Assembly: GCA_012932295.1 (NCBI GenBank)
Contig: JAAONU010000001.1
Span: forward strand, 52,611,134 to 52,675,133
Source of the DNA: Cyclina sinensis
Taxonomy: Eukaryota; Mollusca; Bivalvia; Venerida; Veneridae
Reading direction: 5' to 3'
Length of the DNA: 64,000 bases
Below are positions 34,974 to 49,385 of the stretch, piece by piece; the stretch's first letter is position 1; the number at the start of each line of letters is the position of its first letter. The notes below the pieces were generated by a model. It was not told the origin of the DNA. It worked only from the letters and a program-made list of their open reading frames with translations, and searched no databases. Made by a program: the position numbers and the translations under genes.

Positions 34974-37900
34974 AAGTTAAGACAATTGATATATATATCT
35001 TGATGAAATGCCCGAGCAGACTTATATTTGGTCTTTGGTGAGCAAAAGTATCTATTGAATGTACATAGCGTCAGTGTTTTCCGGAAGTGGCGAAACATGT
35101 CGCTAAATGGTCTGCGTTACTTAAAAGTTTGTTAGTAACTGTAGTCTTTACAGTAGTGTTTTGATGAAACTTTAATTTCAAGTCCGTGGAGATGCATTTA
35201 GTAAAATATGTAATGTATAGTTTACCTCAGTTTTTTCTATATTAACAAAATGTAGCAGAGGTATATTACCATTCAAAGATGTCATTAACGTCTATCGGTA
35301 CTAAATCAAAAATAATATTTGGTATAGTCTAGTAATTCTTTGTACTGGTTTCTTTGAACCGTTATCCAAATAACTTACATTCAATCTTTATATATAAAGA
35401 ATTACTCAATTTGACATGTTATTTGATTATTTTCTGTAACAGTTAATGATGCTGTCTTACAATGAGGTCGGAGTACTCTGACGTTACAACCTATGTCAAA
35501 ACATTATTTGTCTTGAGAGGAGATTCAACTGGAGGGCTTCGTTCAGAAATATACACAGTGGATACATAGTGGATAGCTTTTTTTCTTTGTGGTATAATCA
35601 TTTCGTATTTCAGAGCCAATATTATTGTGTCGTAACAATACATGCTCGATATCCTCATAAAATCACAAGATTTTTTTCTCAGCCAGATATTCTCTTGCTT
35701 AAAAAATGTAAACGTTTATATGATGCTGAAAGGGGGAAAAGGTTAAACCGTTCTGAATGTCACTGTTATATTTGTATTATCACTTAGCAATTTAAAGACT
35801 AAGAAATCATGGAGATATTGCAATCACAAGTCATAGTCAAATATGATTTTACAACATTTCGTATGTTAAGTGAACAAAAAGTATTCTTTTCAAGATGAAG
35901 AATAAAAGTTTACACACTGCAAAAATGGATTTTATAGATTCGTTTATGTTAAAATAGATCCAACTAAATTATTTATAGTTACATGAATGAATACGTTCAG
36001 GTAATGTGATTCTCTGTACATAGCAATGCTTGGATGATAAAGTAGCCTTCTTATCATTTTATGTTTGAAAATAAACTCGCCTGGCGGCTTGGGTGATTGG
36101 AGGGGTCATCTCCACAGTGTTGGCTTTAATTGCTGGCGGCATCATTTTTTGCGTATCAAATTTTAGTTAATGATCTCATATTAAGCCTAAAATCACAAAA
36201 ACCAGTCTACAAAGATAGTTATGCGCATGCTCCGAATCAAAATACGAATTTATTTAAACGAAACCAAACATCGGGTCAAAACGGCCCATGGTTAAAACGG
36301 CCCATTATGAACAGAACGTACAGAATAATTTTGTATTCCCTTACCTAAACACAAAAAAATACAATTATAGGGATGCATTTCTTATAATACATGCTACTTT
36401 TTAAAAACTGCAAATTCTAAAATGCATTTTTTTCTGAGAAACTCATCAGCCTGTTGAACAAATTAATATTTAGCCATGGTCATGAAAAAATGGTAAATAT
36501 TTTTTACGAATTTCAGAGCATTTTTGACAAGTCCATTTCCTCGATTTGGATCAAATTTACGCCTTTTTAATATTTAGTCCAGCTTAACAGATACTATCGC
36601 TGATAATTTTGTAAAATATTTGGACTAAGAAAGGTGTAATTAAAGCTTGAAAGGGAAAACAAATCTTAATGAGCCTAAAAAAGCAGCAGCTTAACATGGG
36701 AGTTCTGGTTTCAACAACTACATGCATTGTTGTAAAAGAGGGGGAAGTAAAGCCTTAGGGGCTTATAAGAAGATCCCCAAGATTCTACAAGGTATGAAAT
36801 ACATATGGTTATCTTAATTTGTTTCATTTATTTAAATGATAGATACGCAACTATAAAACATTTGAAATAACTAAATTATAGTCAGTTTCGGTCATTTTGC
36901 CTAATAAGGTATTAACTGTTAATAATAGTTAGGTTACTAGTTTTTATAATTATTTAAGTCACAGAACGTTTAAAAAATTCAAAATGATCTTGGAAACAAG
37001 TAGATTCATCCTATCAGTGACGACAGCTGCTGCCCTCTCTTTGGCTTACTTTTTAAAGGAAGCCAACTTGTATATAATCTAGGCCGGTAATTTATAAAGT
37101 AAAACAAACGTTTTTAAACCTTTTTTCAAACGACTGGAACTGTTTACTTTTCTATGAGAACACGTCAGTGTTAAATGAATTTGTTGAAATTTTGGGGGTC
37201 ACTTTCACCTCTTGTTAATATTAATCTTTATCAATGCTGTAGTAGTTATGCCATTTATTTCTTATATAAGTATATACTTAACCGATATTGCACATATTTA
37301 AATCATATACAAAAATTAAACTCAGTATGAACTTTTTTCAAATAGTCTATGAAATGCAAAGAAAATAACGATGATCTTGTAACAACTTCCTAACTCCAGC
37401 CTGATAAAGTTACTGAATATAATTCAGTCGAACTATCTTTGTCTGAGGTATAGGGATATTTTGTAATCATTTTGATATTTATAATATCCACATACACACC
37501 TGTCTCATTCACATCAAGAGCTCCCCTCTGTAATGATCTATTTGCTGCCAGTTTATGAATGAATATCTGTTTAAATAGCTTGCAGTAGTAATATTCGTTA
37601 TACAGAATTTTCAAAAGTTTTCTTGACATTTATACAGGTTATGAAATCCTCGCTTCGTATAACCTGTTAAACATCTTTATAACAAACAAAACATAGCATA
37701 TAATTTAAGATACATTTGCTGATGCACAACATCGCTTAAATACCACTTTTTTTTTTTGGTAGAATGTGACATTATATCAAAAACACTATTACAATAAATT
37801 ATTTTCATTTTGGTGGTTACCAAAGTTACAATTTAATGGCAATAGTCATCTTCCAAATAGAGATTCTTATGATACAAATGTCTAACGAGTTCTATATCCT

Positions 37901-40900
37901 GCAGGAAATAATGTCTGCTATCTTTAGTCTACTTACCTATTTTATATTTATAGGCAGGGAAGTCAGATCTCTGAAATATGTCAACTGTGGTGTGTTTTAT
38001 CATTATTCACTTTAATTGAAATCTCTCAGCTCTACATTATTTATGGATTAGGTTTTCAAATAACTTGTCAACAAGGCTTTTATATTGTATATACAACAGG
38101 TGATCCTCCAGACTTAAATACATAGGATATTGTTAAAAGATATCCAAGAACATCGTAAATCACACCATAATTACACACGAGTTGGTCACTTACAAAAGCA
38201 AACTGTTGAAACAGAACGTTTACATGTTTTAAGTTATATTTAACACGAGTTGTTAGATCTAGCTTGTTTTCATTACCCCGAATAACATCAGTTTATAGCG
38301 CTCCATATGTTAGCTGTTATAGTTGCAGATTTTTGCGCAACTTAAATTGATCTGTTCTATAACATTGGTCTCTTTTCATGAAATTTCCAAGTTATTACCT
38401 TTCGTAATGATTCCCATTGGTTGATTTATAGCACACTATTAACAGCTGTTTTAGTAGACAATCAGGCTGGTAAAAACAGATAGTAGCATATGTTTAAACT
38501 GTAGGATTATTCAAAATAGTTGTTATGTACTCTAAGAAATGGACTATTACTAATGAATAAATTAAACCCTTCAACAGTACATTTGATATCCTTTTAATTT
38601 GAGACAGAATCAAATCGAAAATAAGAATGGACAGAAAAAGCATGCTTGCCTGATTAAAATTTATTTATTTATGGTGTACAGTTGCAGTGGCTAATCATTT
38701 ATTAAATGTTGGATATTATATTTTTCTGAACGTTTAAGTTAGATGCATCAATAAATGTCACCAGTATAAACCTAATTTCTAAAAGGACGGGACACGCCCC
38801 TGTCATAAATTCCTGTATGAAAATCTGTAGACCGAATGACAAAAACATTCTGCATTTTACGTTGATCCGTTGAATGATTAATTGAAACAAATTTTCGATC
38901 GAACTTTAAAATATTTAAGACAAGCTAGTGCAATGTCATAAAGTGAATTCCTTCTTTTATTCCTGTCTGAGTTGGCAGTCAGATTTTGGTACAAATAAGT
39001 CCAGCGTTTTATTAAATTTTACATTTTGCTTTTAAAAGTCCTTTTGGTCTTAAATATTTTTCATTAAAAATTGAAATATTTAAGTCTGATAAGACGATAT
39101 GATTTATATTTATTGGAAAATTACGATTGCTCTTTGGGTAAGCGTGACAGAAGTCAGGAAATGTTGTCATTTTGGGGTTTAGCTTGACATTGCTACTGTT
39201 GCTTCTGCTGCTGACAACTTTATTTTGTGTATTGTTTGACATTTGAGTGTTTCGGCATGGCGAAGGAAAGACATTTAGACACAGAGCAGAGACAGTAACT
39301 CAAAATCACAGTAACTTTTATTTAACAGAATACCATATTTTTCGTGGTTTAATGTTTATCTCAAGACGTATATAGTTCCTGTAAAATGATACGTGTCACC
39401 TTATCAGACAAATTCATGATTTAGATTTCACAGTTTGTATATAACATGATTTTCTTCTCGCAGCTTAAATAGTTTAGGCATAACTTCAGATTTATTAAAA
39501 TAAATTTGAATAATTTAATAATATTGCAAACCCTATGTCCTCTCCGTTGCAGCATCTCGATATCAATGCGCACTTTTTTATGTATCTCTTTTTCTCTGTG
39601 AAACAAAAACACTTTACATCATGGTGTTTAACGAACATAAATAGGGCATATAAGCTCTACTTTTGACAAAGTCGACTGTAAATTTGAGCCAAAACAAACA
39701 GAAAATTTCTTTAAATAAATAAAATTCCATTTGATCTGGTCGCCAATTTGACTTGTGTGACCTTACATTAATAGTTGAAATTTAATTTCATGTAGTTGAA
39801 TCACTATCTAATGCAATTCGTAATATAAATAATAATCTGTGTATTCCTTTGCATATGCGATAGAATGAGTTCCATTTCCACTGATAAGATAAACCAAATT
39901 TAATTAGTTTCCAGTCAAATTTGAAGCTGGGAAATTGATCAAATTGACGTAATCAAATGCCGAATTGGTTCTTTTATTTCATTTTTCGATCCCAAAATAA
40001 TAAAGGCGGGCGAATTAGATCTAAAAGACACATTAGCGTTTGTTAGATGAAATATAACAAAAATATTAATACATTAGAAGATGAAGGCTTGATCAATATG
40101 TGTAAGTAATAAATATTCTGGTGCAAATAGTTGTCACGTGATTTGCCTTATGATGTTATTATTACCATCTCGGCATATTTCGAAGAGACGATTTCTTGCA
40201 AAGCCATTGATTAAGAATTTGAGTGTTTTTGTTTGTGTGATTTACTTGTGCCTAAGTTTTGCGTAATGTTAAGTTTATATGATTACAATTCTTAGTTGGT
40301 AATGTTTTATGTAAATTGCCGGCGTGAGTATGTGGACGTGTTGCTGTTTCGCTGAAGACACATAACTGGATTCTATTTCTTCTCTATATTGTTACAGCCA
40401 ATTTTACGTTGGCAAGCAAAATTGACTATGTATCAAGACGGAAGAATTCAGTCTCATTTCCCTTTTAACTATCATTTGTTTAAAACATGCACTGAGAAAC
40501 TGAACTACTGAAAACGGATTAAATATATAAATATAAAAGATATATAAAACTATATTCCATGCCTGATTACTGTTTGTCCGACAGACATACCGATTTCCCT
40601 TTGCTTTTATAAAAACAAAAAAAGCCTTAAGAAAACAAAACGATTGCTTTGAGTTTACTCTTGATTGATGCATCTTGATGAGTTATACATTCTATATATT
40701 TTAATTTCTTATATAGAAGAAGATATTTATATCTGAGAATAATTGTATATGACTTGTTCTAAATAGACCAAAGACAATACTCGTTCTCAAAGATGCACAT
40801 TCGTTGTATAAGCCGACTTAAGTGATATAATTCTGTTTATTTCATCCCTCCATGGCTCTAGTTCCTCTGTATTGATGAAGCAACAGAAATGTAAATAAAA

Positions 40901-41713
40901 TGGTTTAACGTTGGTTATACAAACAGGGATTTACCATACTCCTGCCAAAATTGGATAGATTAATTTGTCTTGAATATACATAAGATAGAATATATTCACT
41001 AGATTTTCCCGATACAATTCAACGTAGGAAATGTAACAGTCTTACATTGCAAAATTCAATAAAGCAATCAGTGATTCAGTGTATGTGTATCACAGAATAT
41101 GATAGTGACACAAAAGCTATGTGGTGTGACAATCGCACGTTTTCTTCCGTACAATGTGCTGGGGTTATGAGTTATTGGTTGCGTAATATTTTAATATGGT
41201 ATTAAGATAATGATCATTCTAGAATAGGTTGCAGTATTTTGTGATGTTGAACTAATGTTCCAAATAAAATTTCTATGAACGAAAACGAAATCAATTTTGT
41301 ATCTTGTATGAAATGTATACTATGTTTCCAACGGAAATCCGGCACAGACTGCCTTCATGACAATCCCAAATTAACCAACCTTAAAAGAAAATTAGAGTTC
41401 TCTTTAAAGAAATGAAAGCAGCCTACAGCAACGACAGTACATCAATTTCAGAAAGTGAGCTTCTTTCTAACAGGTTATCGATAACGATGACATATAACAC
41501 AGGAACACAGTATTACGCAGACAAAAAATCTACCATTTTACCAAGAAGGATGTGCAAAAACTTCCAGTACTGATATTAGTTACTACAATTTATCGTTTGA
41601 TATATTTTTATGTTAGCAATCGGAACGAAATTACATATACTCGAACGGCTCATTTCAAGACGCAAATGCGTCGCACACTGTAACTGTACTCGTATATCAG
41701 ACAGATTCATCCG
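34974..41713. other. AT-rich non-coding stretch
   Basis: 6.7 kb without a recognisable gene, RNA gene or mobile element. Frames of 60-90 codons at 37390-37629, 39012-39242 and 40404-40673 have no family resemblance and no coding signature. A small direct repeat AAAACGGCCCAT occurs twice near 36280-36306. Confidence 0.5.
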
Positions 41714-42173
41714 TTAAAGGGGCTGTGCTCCAGATGACAAAAATAGAAAGTTTTCTTGTATTATAAATTTCTTGTAATATTTATGACTAATGCTTAAAAA
41801 CTAACTTACTGACAAAAAATACGTCAGATAATCACATTATAAATTGATTTTTCCCCTTTCATAGTGCTATACCGTAACGCGACGGTATAACTATATCGTA
41901 TAACATTTAAAGTAAATAATCATTTATAATCATTTCAAGTGATAGTGGTGACAGCATTGTAAAAAATTTGTTAACATGAGGGTCCAGAGTTCAAATCAAG
42001 CTGAAGCGAATACATTTTTTTTTTCTATTTTGACTTTTATTATCAGTTTTGAAGTAAAATATGTTACAATCAGTTTGAAGTAAAATATCATATTGTTATA
42101 ATCTCACGGCATCTAGATATTTAATTTATGTAAAAATTATTTTTATATCAAATCTGGAGTACAGCCCCTTTAA
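41714..42173. mobile_element. TTAA-flanked MITE (piggyBac-like)
   Basis: TTAA (41714-41717) is followed by AGGGGCTGTGCTCCAGAT (41718-41735). The other end is ATCTGGAGTACAGCCCCT (42152-42169) followed by TTAA (42170-42173). The 18-base inverted ends differ at one position, and the duplicated TTAA is the piggyBac target-site signature. The 452-base interior encodes nothing. It includes a small palindrome ATACCGTAACGCGACGGTAT and a tRNA-like piece with the B-box-like AGTTCAAATC (41988-41997). An autonomous partner is not in this window. Confidence 0.85.
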
Positions 42174-42479
42174 GCATGAATCTTATTAGATAATACATAT
42201 ATATTCTTTCCAAATAATTGAGTTTACTTTTATTAGATCAAGATCTAGATTAGCAAAACTAATAAATACACCAACAGCAGATAATCATTCAGATTAATGC
42301 ATATTTAGCTCTTACGTCGACATCAGATCTGAATTTTGAAAGTTGCAAACCTTGCTCTGACACAATCAAGTTGAATATTAAGCTCTGACATCAGTATTAG
42401 CTTTGTTTCTGCAGTTTAACCATAGCTGTGTTATCAGTGCCTCGAAATTTTAAATTTTAGTATGCTGTTTTGACCGTCG
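42174..42479. other. Short AT-rich spacer
   Basis: Nothing recognised between the MITE and the following tandem repeat. Confidence 0.5.
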
Positions 42480-43535
42480 ACCATCCGTCGTCCACAATTG
42501 ACTTTAAACAACAACTCCTGGGTTATTTGAAATTAAACTTTACAGAGATAATCCTTATTTGGTCTTCTTTCGAAGTTATACCGAAAATAAAATTCCTTGC
42601 AGAAATTTGGTTGCCATAGCCTCTGAAAGGAAAAACTGAAAAAACACAAGGCCTAGAACTTATATATTTGGTTGATAGCATCATCAAGTAGACCTCTACC
42701 AAATATGTGTAAATCATGGCATGTGGTCAGAATTGGCCCGAGCCCATCGGTCACTTGAATTTACATAGACGTATATAGGAAAAAAAATGAAAAAGCTCCT
42801 TGTCAGAAACCATCAGGCCGAAAGTTAAGGTGTTTGGTATGTGTGATTGTCAAGAGGACTTCTACCAAGTTTATACAAATCATGGCCCTTGGATCAAAAT
42901 TGGCCCCGCCTCACGTGTCACTTGATCTTACATAGAGTTATAAACAAAAATTAGTTTAAAAAGATCTTCTTGTCTGAAATCCACAAGGGAAAGAGCTTAC
43001 ATATTCGGTTGATGGAATCATCAATTGGATCTCTACCAAAGTTGTATAAATTATGACTGCGGGGTCAGAATTGGCCCGAGCCCCGGGGTTCATTGATTTT
43101 ACATAAACTTATATAGGAAAAACTGAGAAAGAAATCTTCTTTTCAGAAGCCATTAAGCCTAGGGTTTAAATATTTCATCTGTACGACTGTCTAATGGACC
43201 AAGTGTATACAAATAATGGCCACTGGATCAAAACTGGCCCCGTCCCAGGGGTCACTTGATCCTTCATAGACTTAATTGCGAAAAACAGAACTTCTTGTCT
43301 GAAACCACAAGGGCTAGAGCCTACATGTTTGGTTGATAGTATCATCTGGTAGACCTCTAGGTTTTATAAATCATGGTTGTGGGGTCAGAATTATCCCGAA
43401 CCCAAGCGTCACTTGTTTTTACATAGACTTATATAGAAAAACTTTTAAAGATTTCTTGTCAGAAACCACTAGACCTAAGATTTAGCTTTTAGTCTGTTTA
43501 TACCATTGTCTACTAGACCTCTACCAAGTTTATAC
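42480..43535. repeat. Tandem repeat of about 165 bp, five copies
   Basis: A GGCCCCG/GGCCCGAGCCC...GTCACTTGA block followed by TACATAGACTTATATAGGAAA recurs near 42735, 42903, 43073, 43236 and 43393 (steps of about 168, 170, 163 and 157). Units also share CTTCTTGTCAGAAACCA, GACCTCTACCAAGTTTATAC and AAATCATGGCC. Related sequence occurs once at about 17925-17990. The first part (42470-42540, GACCGTCGACCATCCGTCGTCC) looks like the conserved head of the same dispersed family. The array runs directly into the 67-bp minisatellite. Confidence 0.88.
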
Positions 43536-46500
43536 AAATCTAATTAAAATGAGCTCATAGAAACGCTCTGCTTTTAGGACAAGGACCATCAAAACAAGCT
43601 GCAACATTGAAAACACCAAGAGCGACACCCTACCTCGGCCATCAAAATAAAACACAATAAGACCATGACGATAACTCAAACACCAAGAACGAAACAACAC
43701 TTTAACCATCAAAGGGAGTCGCAATATGACCATAGGACACCTTCACCATCAAAACAAGTCGCAATAAAACCATATCAACACCTCAAACACCAAGACTCAT
43801 AAGAAGCAACGACCATGCAAAAGGTCTTAATAATACATTAACGAAACCTCAAACAAAAAGACAGATACGCCGCAACGCCCATCGAAAAAATAGTATTTAG
43901 ACCTAAACAACTCTTTAAACACCAATACCAACACGACACAACGATTATCAAAAAAAGAAGCAATAAGAACATAATGTCACTCCGCCATCATGACCGACAC
44001 GTCGCAACAGCCAACAAAACTAGCTGCAAAATAATTATAACGATAATTCAAACACCAAGACCAACACGACACCACGATTATCGAAGCAAGTCACAATAAG
44101 AACATAACGACACTGCAAACAACAAAACAATTAAAGACACAACAACTTACAGTTCTAGCTGCAATAATACCATAACATCCAAAAACCAAATCTAACACGA
44201 CATCTTAACCATCAAAAGCAGGTCGCAATTACACCAAAACGACACCTCAAACCCCAAGACTAATACGGTGCAGCGACCAAAGCTTCGCAAAGACAATAAC
44301 GACACTTGAAAAAGCAAGACCGATACGACTCAAAGAATAAATAAACAATTCCCATTCAGACCAAAACTATACCTCAATCACCAATACTGATATGACGCAC
44401 CTACCATGAAAACAAGTGGCAAAAGGACCATAACAATATCTCAAACACTAAGACAGATATGACTAATCGACCAACAAAGCAAGTCGCAATAAGAGCATAA
44501 CGACAGCTCAAACACAAATTACGATACGATTCAGCGACCGTCGAAACACGTCGCAATAGATGATAACGACACGTGACCACTAAGACAGATTCGACACCTC
44601 AACTATCAAAACAAGTCAATATAAGTCCATTTTACACTGCAAACACGTAGATTGTTACAATAAAACGATCACTAAATCAAGTCGCAATAAAACCATAACG
44701 ATATCTGCACCACTGCAGATAAGACACACCGACGATCTAAACAAGTGTCAATAAGACCATAACGAAACCATAAACACCAAGACAGATACGACATTGCAAC
44801 AATCAAAACAAGTCCAAATAATAACATTACGACACTGCAAACACTCAGACCGATACAACACAACGCCCTTCGAAACACGTTGCAATAAAACCATACCGAT
44901 ACCACAAAAATCAAGACCAGAATGACAAAACGGCCATCGAATCAAGTGGCTAAAAGGCCATTACAACAACGGAAACACCAAAACCGATGCAACATATCAA
45001 CCATAAAACAAGTCGCAACATCGAAGCTCAACAACGTACATCAAAACTATTCCCCGTAAGACTATTATCACACTGCAATCACTAAGAAGAAAATCAAAAC
45101 AATTCGAAATTTGACAATTACGGTAACGCAAATATCTAGACCGACGTGAAACAAAAACATTCGAAGCAAGGAGCAAAAAGACCGTTACGACACTGCAAGC
45201 ATTAAGACCGATACGACGCAACGACCATCGAAACATTTCGCAAAAAATAAAAACTTCAAACGAAGTAGAAAGAATTCCAAAACAACAGCTCAAACAAAAC
45301 CCCTTTACGACACTACGAGCATTAAAACAAGTCGTGATCAGACCATTACGTCAGCGCAAACAGTTAAGTTGAACCAATAAAACAACCATCGAAACAAGTC
45401 ACAATTAATTATTTTGACACCGAGACCAATATGACAGAACGGCCACAAACAAGTTCCAAAGAGAACATAACGATTACACAATAATTAAGACCGCTCACAT
45501 AAAGACCATCGAAAAACAATTCAACAAGAACGTTAAGACAAGATCGACGTGACACAACAACCATTAAAGCAAGTTGCATTAATACCATTAGGAAATGCAA
45601 ACACCAACATTAATGAAAAACGGACATTATAACAAGGCGCAACATACACAATTTTGGCACTGCAAGACCGAAACGATACAACTTCTATGACAATAAAGCA
45701 CGATATGATCATAACGACACAGTAAACAGCAAAACAATATTTAACACAACGACTATCGAAACAAGTTGCAATGTGACCATAACGACAACGTAAACATCTT
45801 AAACCGAAAACCGATACGTAATAACGGCCATCGATATCAATACAAGACAACCACCATCAATAAAACTATATATACAATGAAAACACCAAGAGCGTTTTAA
45901 AACAACAATTCTCGAAACAAGTCATAAAAAAATCAATTTTGACATCACAAATAATAAGACGGATGTAACACACGGCCGATCGGATCGCAAAAAGGCAATG
46001 ACTATCCTCATAAACAAAGACCGACACTACACAACAATCATCGAACTAAGTTGCAATAAGACCACAATGACACCTCAAATACAAAACCGATACTACAAAA
46101 CGGCTATTAGACCATAACGAGACTGCAAACAGAAATACAGATATGGCTCATCGGCAGTCAAAGCAAGTCTTAAGAAGACCATAACGGTAATTCAAATAAC
46201 AAGCCCTATATAACATTTCGACCATCAAAACAAGTCAAAAATAGACCATAACTACAACGCAAACACTAGGTGCGAGACAATACAACCACCATCAACACAA
46301 TTGCAATGGCACAATCACGAAACTGTAAACAATAATATCGATACGACACAACGGCCTTTCAAATAAATCATAATAATCATTACCAAACTGCAAAAAAAGA
46401 CAGAAACGACAATCGAAACAAAGTGCGGTCGAGCCAGTATGACACTGTCAACAACAAAATTGATACGACACAAAGATCGATAGGACACAATGACCATCGA

Positions 46501-47520
46501 AACGATTCAAAATACGACCAGTTCGTCATTGCAGGTATTAAGATCTCTATGACACAACAATATTTTGCAATAAGAGCTTATCGAAACGAAATAACGACAA
46601 TCGAAAAACATCGCAATAATATCAATATGACTTCGGAAACATTTAAACCAATACGATACAATGACTAACAACTGGCAATAAGACCATTACGGCACGACAA
46701 ACACTAAGAATAATTAGACACAACGACCATCGAAACACATTGCAATAAGACCATTATGTCGCCGCAAATGCCAAGATTCATACAACACAACAATATTCGT
46801 AACATGTCGAAATAAGACCATAATGACACATTAAACATAAAGACCGAAACGACACATCGACCGTCGAAACACTTCACATTAAGAACAAAGAAACTCAACG
46901 ACCGAAACGACAGATCGACAATGTAAACAATTCGCAAAAAAATCAGTGCGAGACTGCCAACACATCTACCTAAAAGACCATTAAGACATTAAAATACCGA
47001 AATTGATAAGATACAAAGACCATCGTAACAAGTCCAAAAATTCCATTACAATTTAAACACCCAGGTCGAAAAAACACAACTACCATCAAAACGGGTCGCA
47101 ATAAGACCATTACAATTCATATGAAAACACTTAGACCAAACCTAAACAATAACGACACCTCAACACCAAAATTGGTACAACACAAACCATCAAAACCTTT
47201 TGCAAAACGACCATTACGACTCTGCAAGCAACAAGATCGATACGACACAACGACTTTCGATACAATTTTAAATAAGACCTAACGACATCACAAGCACTTA
47301 GATGAATACCACCATCGAAACACTTCGCTTAGAGACAATTGCGACATTACAAGCACTAAGATGGATACAAAACAACAACCATCGAAAGTATTCAAAAACA
47401 CCATTACGGTTACCGCAAACACAAAGATAAATACGAAACAACGACAAGCAAAACATTTCGCAAAAAGGCAAATGTGCAAACACTAAGATCGATACAACAC
47501 TTCCAAAAAAGGCCATTAGT
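43536..47520. repeat. 67-bp minisatellite, block 1 (diverged)
   Basis: About 4 kb of degenerate tandem copies whose landmarks in order are CGACACTGCAAACACCAAGA, GATACGACACAACGACCATC, GAAACAAGTCGCAATAAGACC. The unit averages 67 bases, but copies differ by many substitutions and small indels. The plus strand is A- and C-rich and G-poor, and CpG steps (CGACAC, ATCG, GTCGC) are frequent compared with the AT-rich flanks. Numerous minus-strand frames of 60-100 codons with repeated Val/Cys/Ser/Leu-rich peptide arise because the unit lacks stops in those frames; they are not genes. Confidence 0.92.
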
Positions 47521-47739
47521 TACAGTAATACCAACAGCAAATGTTATAAATGAAAATAATATTTTAACAGTGGCAAAGTTTCAAAACTTAGACCATTAAT
47601 AATTATATTACACAATAAAAGACGACAGAAATATTTTTTTCTTTTTTTTTACATTTCTAGTTACCCCCCACGCCCCCACCCTTTTCAAACTAGAATTGTG
47701 TCAAATATGTTGACAAGGTATCTCTTAATTTATTGAAAA

Positions 47740-48300
47740 ATGCCAGGTAAGCTACCTTACTGTCTGGTATATGTTCATGTAAAGATTTATGACCCTGAGT
47801 GCAATAGTGTTGGCTGAGTGTTTGGCACAAAGTTTGGTAAAGTTTCCCGACTCTTGGTGCTTCAGTGTTGTCTGAGCATATGACGCAAAGTCTTGGGTAG
47901 CTTTTTAACTAAACAAAGGGCCATAACTCTATTCTTTCTGTGGGGGGAAAGAGACTAGTGAACTTAGGTGCGCAACTTCATTTACTGATTAATACCCCTT
48001 TGAAGTTTCGTAATCAGAAATCTAATGGTGTTGGTTGAGCACACGTTAAAATCATTTTGATCAGTATTTTGACAAAATTAGGAGCCATTACTCTGTTTTA
48101 TCCTGATGGAAGAAGATAAACATTAGATACGCAGCTTCACTTGCAGATCTATATCCCTCTGAAGTTTCATGGCCCTAAGTGAAAAAATGTTGGCTGAGTG
48201 CGCGACACAAAATTTTCGGACGGACTGACACACAGACAGACGTACAAAAGAAAATCTAAGTGATCCCTCTAACGAGGGCACAAAAGAACACATGTTATGC
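47740..48300. repeat. 154-bp tandem repeat, about two copies
   Basis: CCATAACTCT at 47931 and CCATTACTCT at 48085 lie 154 bases apart. Flanking blocks ACCCCTTTGAAGTTTC / ATCCCTCTGAAGTTTC and GTGTTGGCTGAGTG repeat at the same spacing. It ends in GGACGGACTGACACACAGAC and GTGATCCCTCTAACGAGGGC, a tail typical of dispersed repeats in this window. No counterpart in spacer B at the equivalent position. Confidence 0.75.
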
Positions 48301-48935
48301 CAAAACAAAATTATTTTTAACTTAAAAGTGACATACAATAGCCCAAAGCCTACGGCAACCTTAACATTGACTGTTTCAATGACAATTCATCCTTAGTTAC
48401 CTGAAAAGAATATAGTAATTATTGACGCACTTATATAAGTATACGAACTATCAATGCAAATACAATGAATATTTCTAAAATTTCGAAAAGGTCAAAAATG
48501 CGTTACCTCTACTTTAATTTTTATACAAACAAGACCTTCTCACTGACTGATATGTAGTCAAACCCCATTGAGTTTAATATGAAATATATAACTTTATTTG
48601 AATTTAATGTATCGTTCCTTTTAAGTAAATATATCTCAGCTGTTATGGAGTCTTAAACATGGTGAATAAATGAAGTGTGTATCAATTGTTTCAGTTTTTA
48701 ATTTCTCAAAAATTGCATGGAATATTTTTTTTCATATTGTGCCTGTTTGTTCTGAACTGCATATGAATACAAATGATTAGAGCTTATAAGAATACTCAAA
48801 GTAATGACATCATTTGTTAGGGGACAATTCAGTCAGTAAATTTACAAATCTCATGCATGCCAAGCACATATACAAACTCGCTTACTAAAATTTTATATCA
48901 TTTACTCCTTCCGTCCATCCGATCAATATCACTGT

Positions 48936-48961
48936 TCATTCATTCATTCATTCATTCATTC
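48936..48961. repeat. (TTCA)n microsatellite
   Basis: About six uninterrupted TTCA units. Confidence 0.9.
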
Positions 48962-49204
48962 AACAAGAAAAGAATAAGCAGTCTTAAATATCAAAAATAT
49001 TATTTCTCTGCTGATATCTGCTGCCGGAACAAAGCCAGAGCACCGAACAATTTAAACATGAAGTAGTGTTTTCTCTTAGGGTAATCATTTCCTCCCGTTG
49101 GCCCTGAAATACAAAAAAAAAACAAAGGCAGAAAACAAAAGAAAAAATAATATTCGATAGGCAACCTTAACTTATCTTAAAAACTGACCAATAGGACAGG
49201 CGAT

Positions 49205-49385
49205 ATTTTCTTGTACTTTTTTCTATTTAAGCGAGTGACTCGCAGAATTTAGCTTAAAAATTGTTCTATTTAACATTAAAAAGAAGTTAATTTAGTATCA
49301 CAAAAACATAATTTTACGCTTCTATACATTATGCAAAATGAAGAGAAAAAAAAGAATTTGATTTTAACAGGATTCGAACTCATGC
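49205..49385. other. Segment in spacer A differing in length from spacer B, with a tRNA-like B box
   Basis: Between two well-matched anchors (GGCGATATTTTCTTG on the left, GCATGACGGTT...GCAGCAAAGAGTG on the right) spacer A has about 165 bases where spacer B has about 60. The right part, on the minus strand, reads AGTTCGAATCC (49380-49370), a B-box-like motif. No tRNA cloverleaf closes. It may be a fragment of a tRNA-headed element. Confidence 0.4.

Noticed and set aside
43530..47516. Many minus-strand frames of 60-100 codons in minisatellite block 1, rich in Val, Ser, Cys and Leu
   Set aside because: They overlap in several frames, repeat the same peptide pattern and follow the 67-bp unit; they result from absence of stops in the repeat, not from genes.
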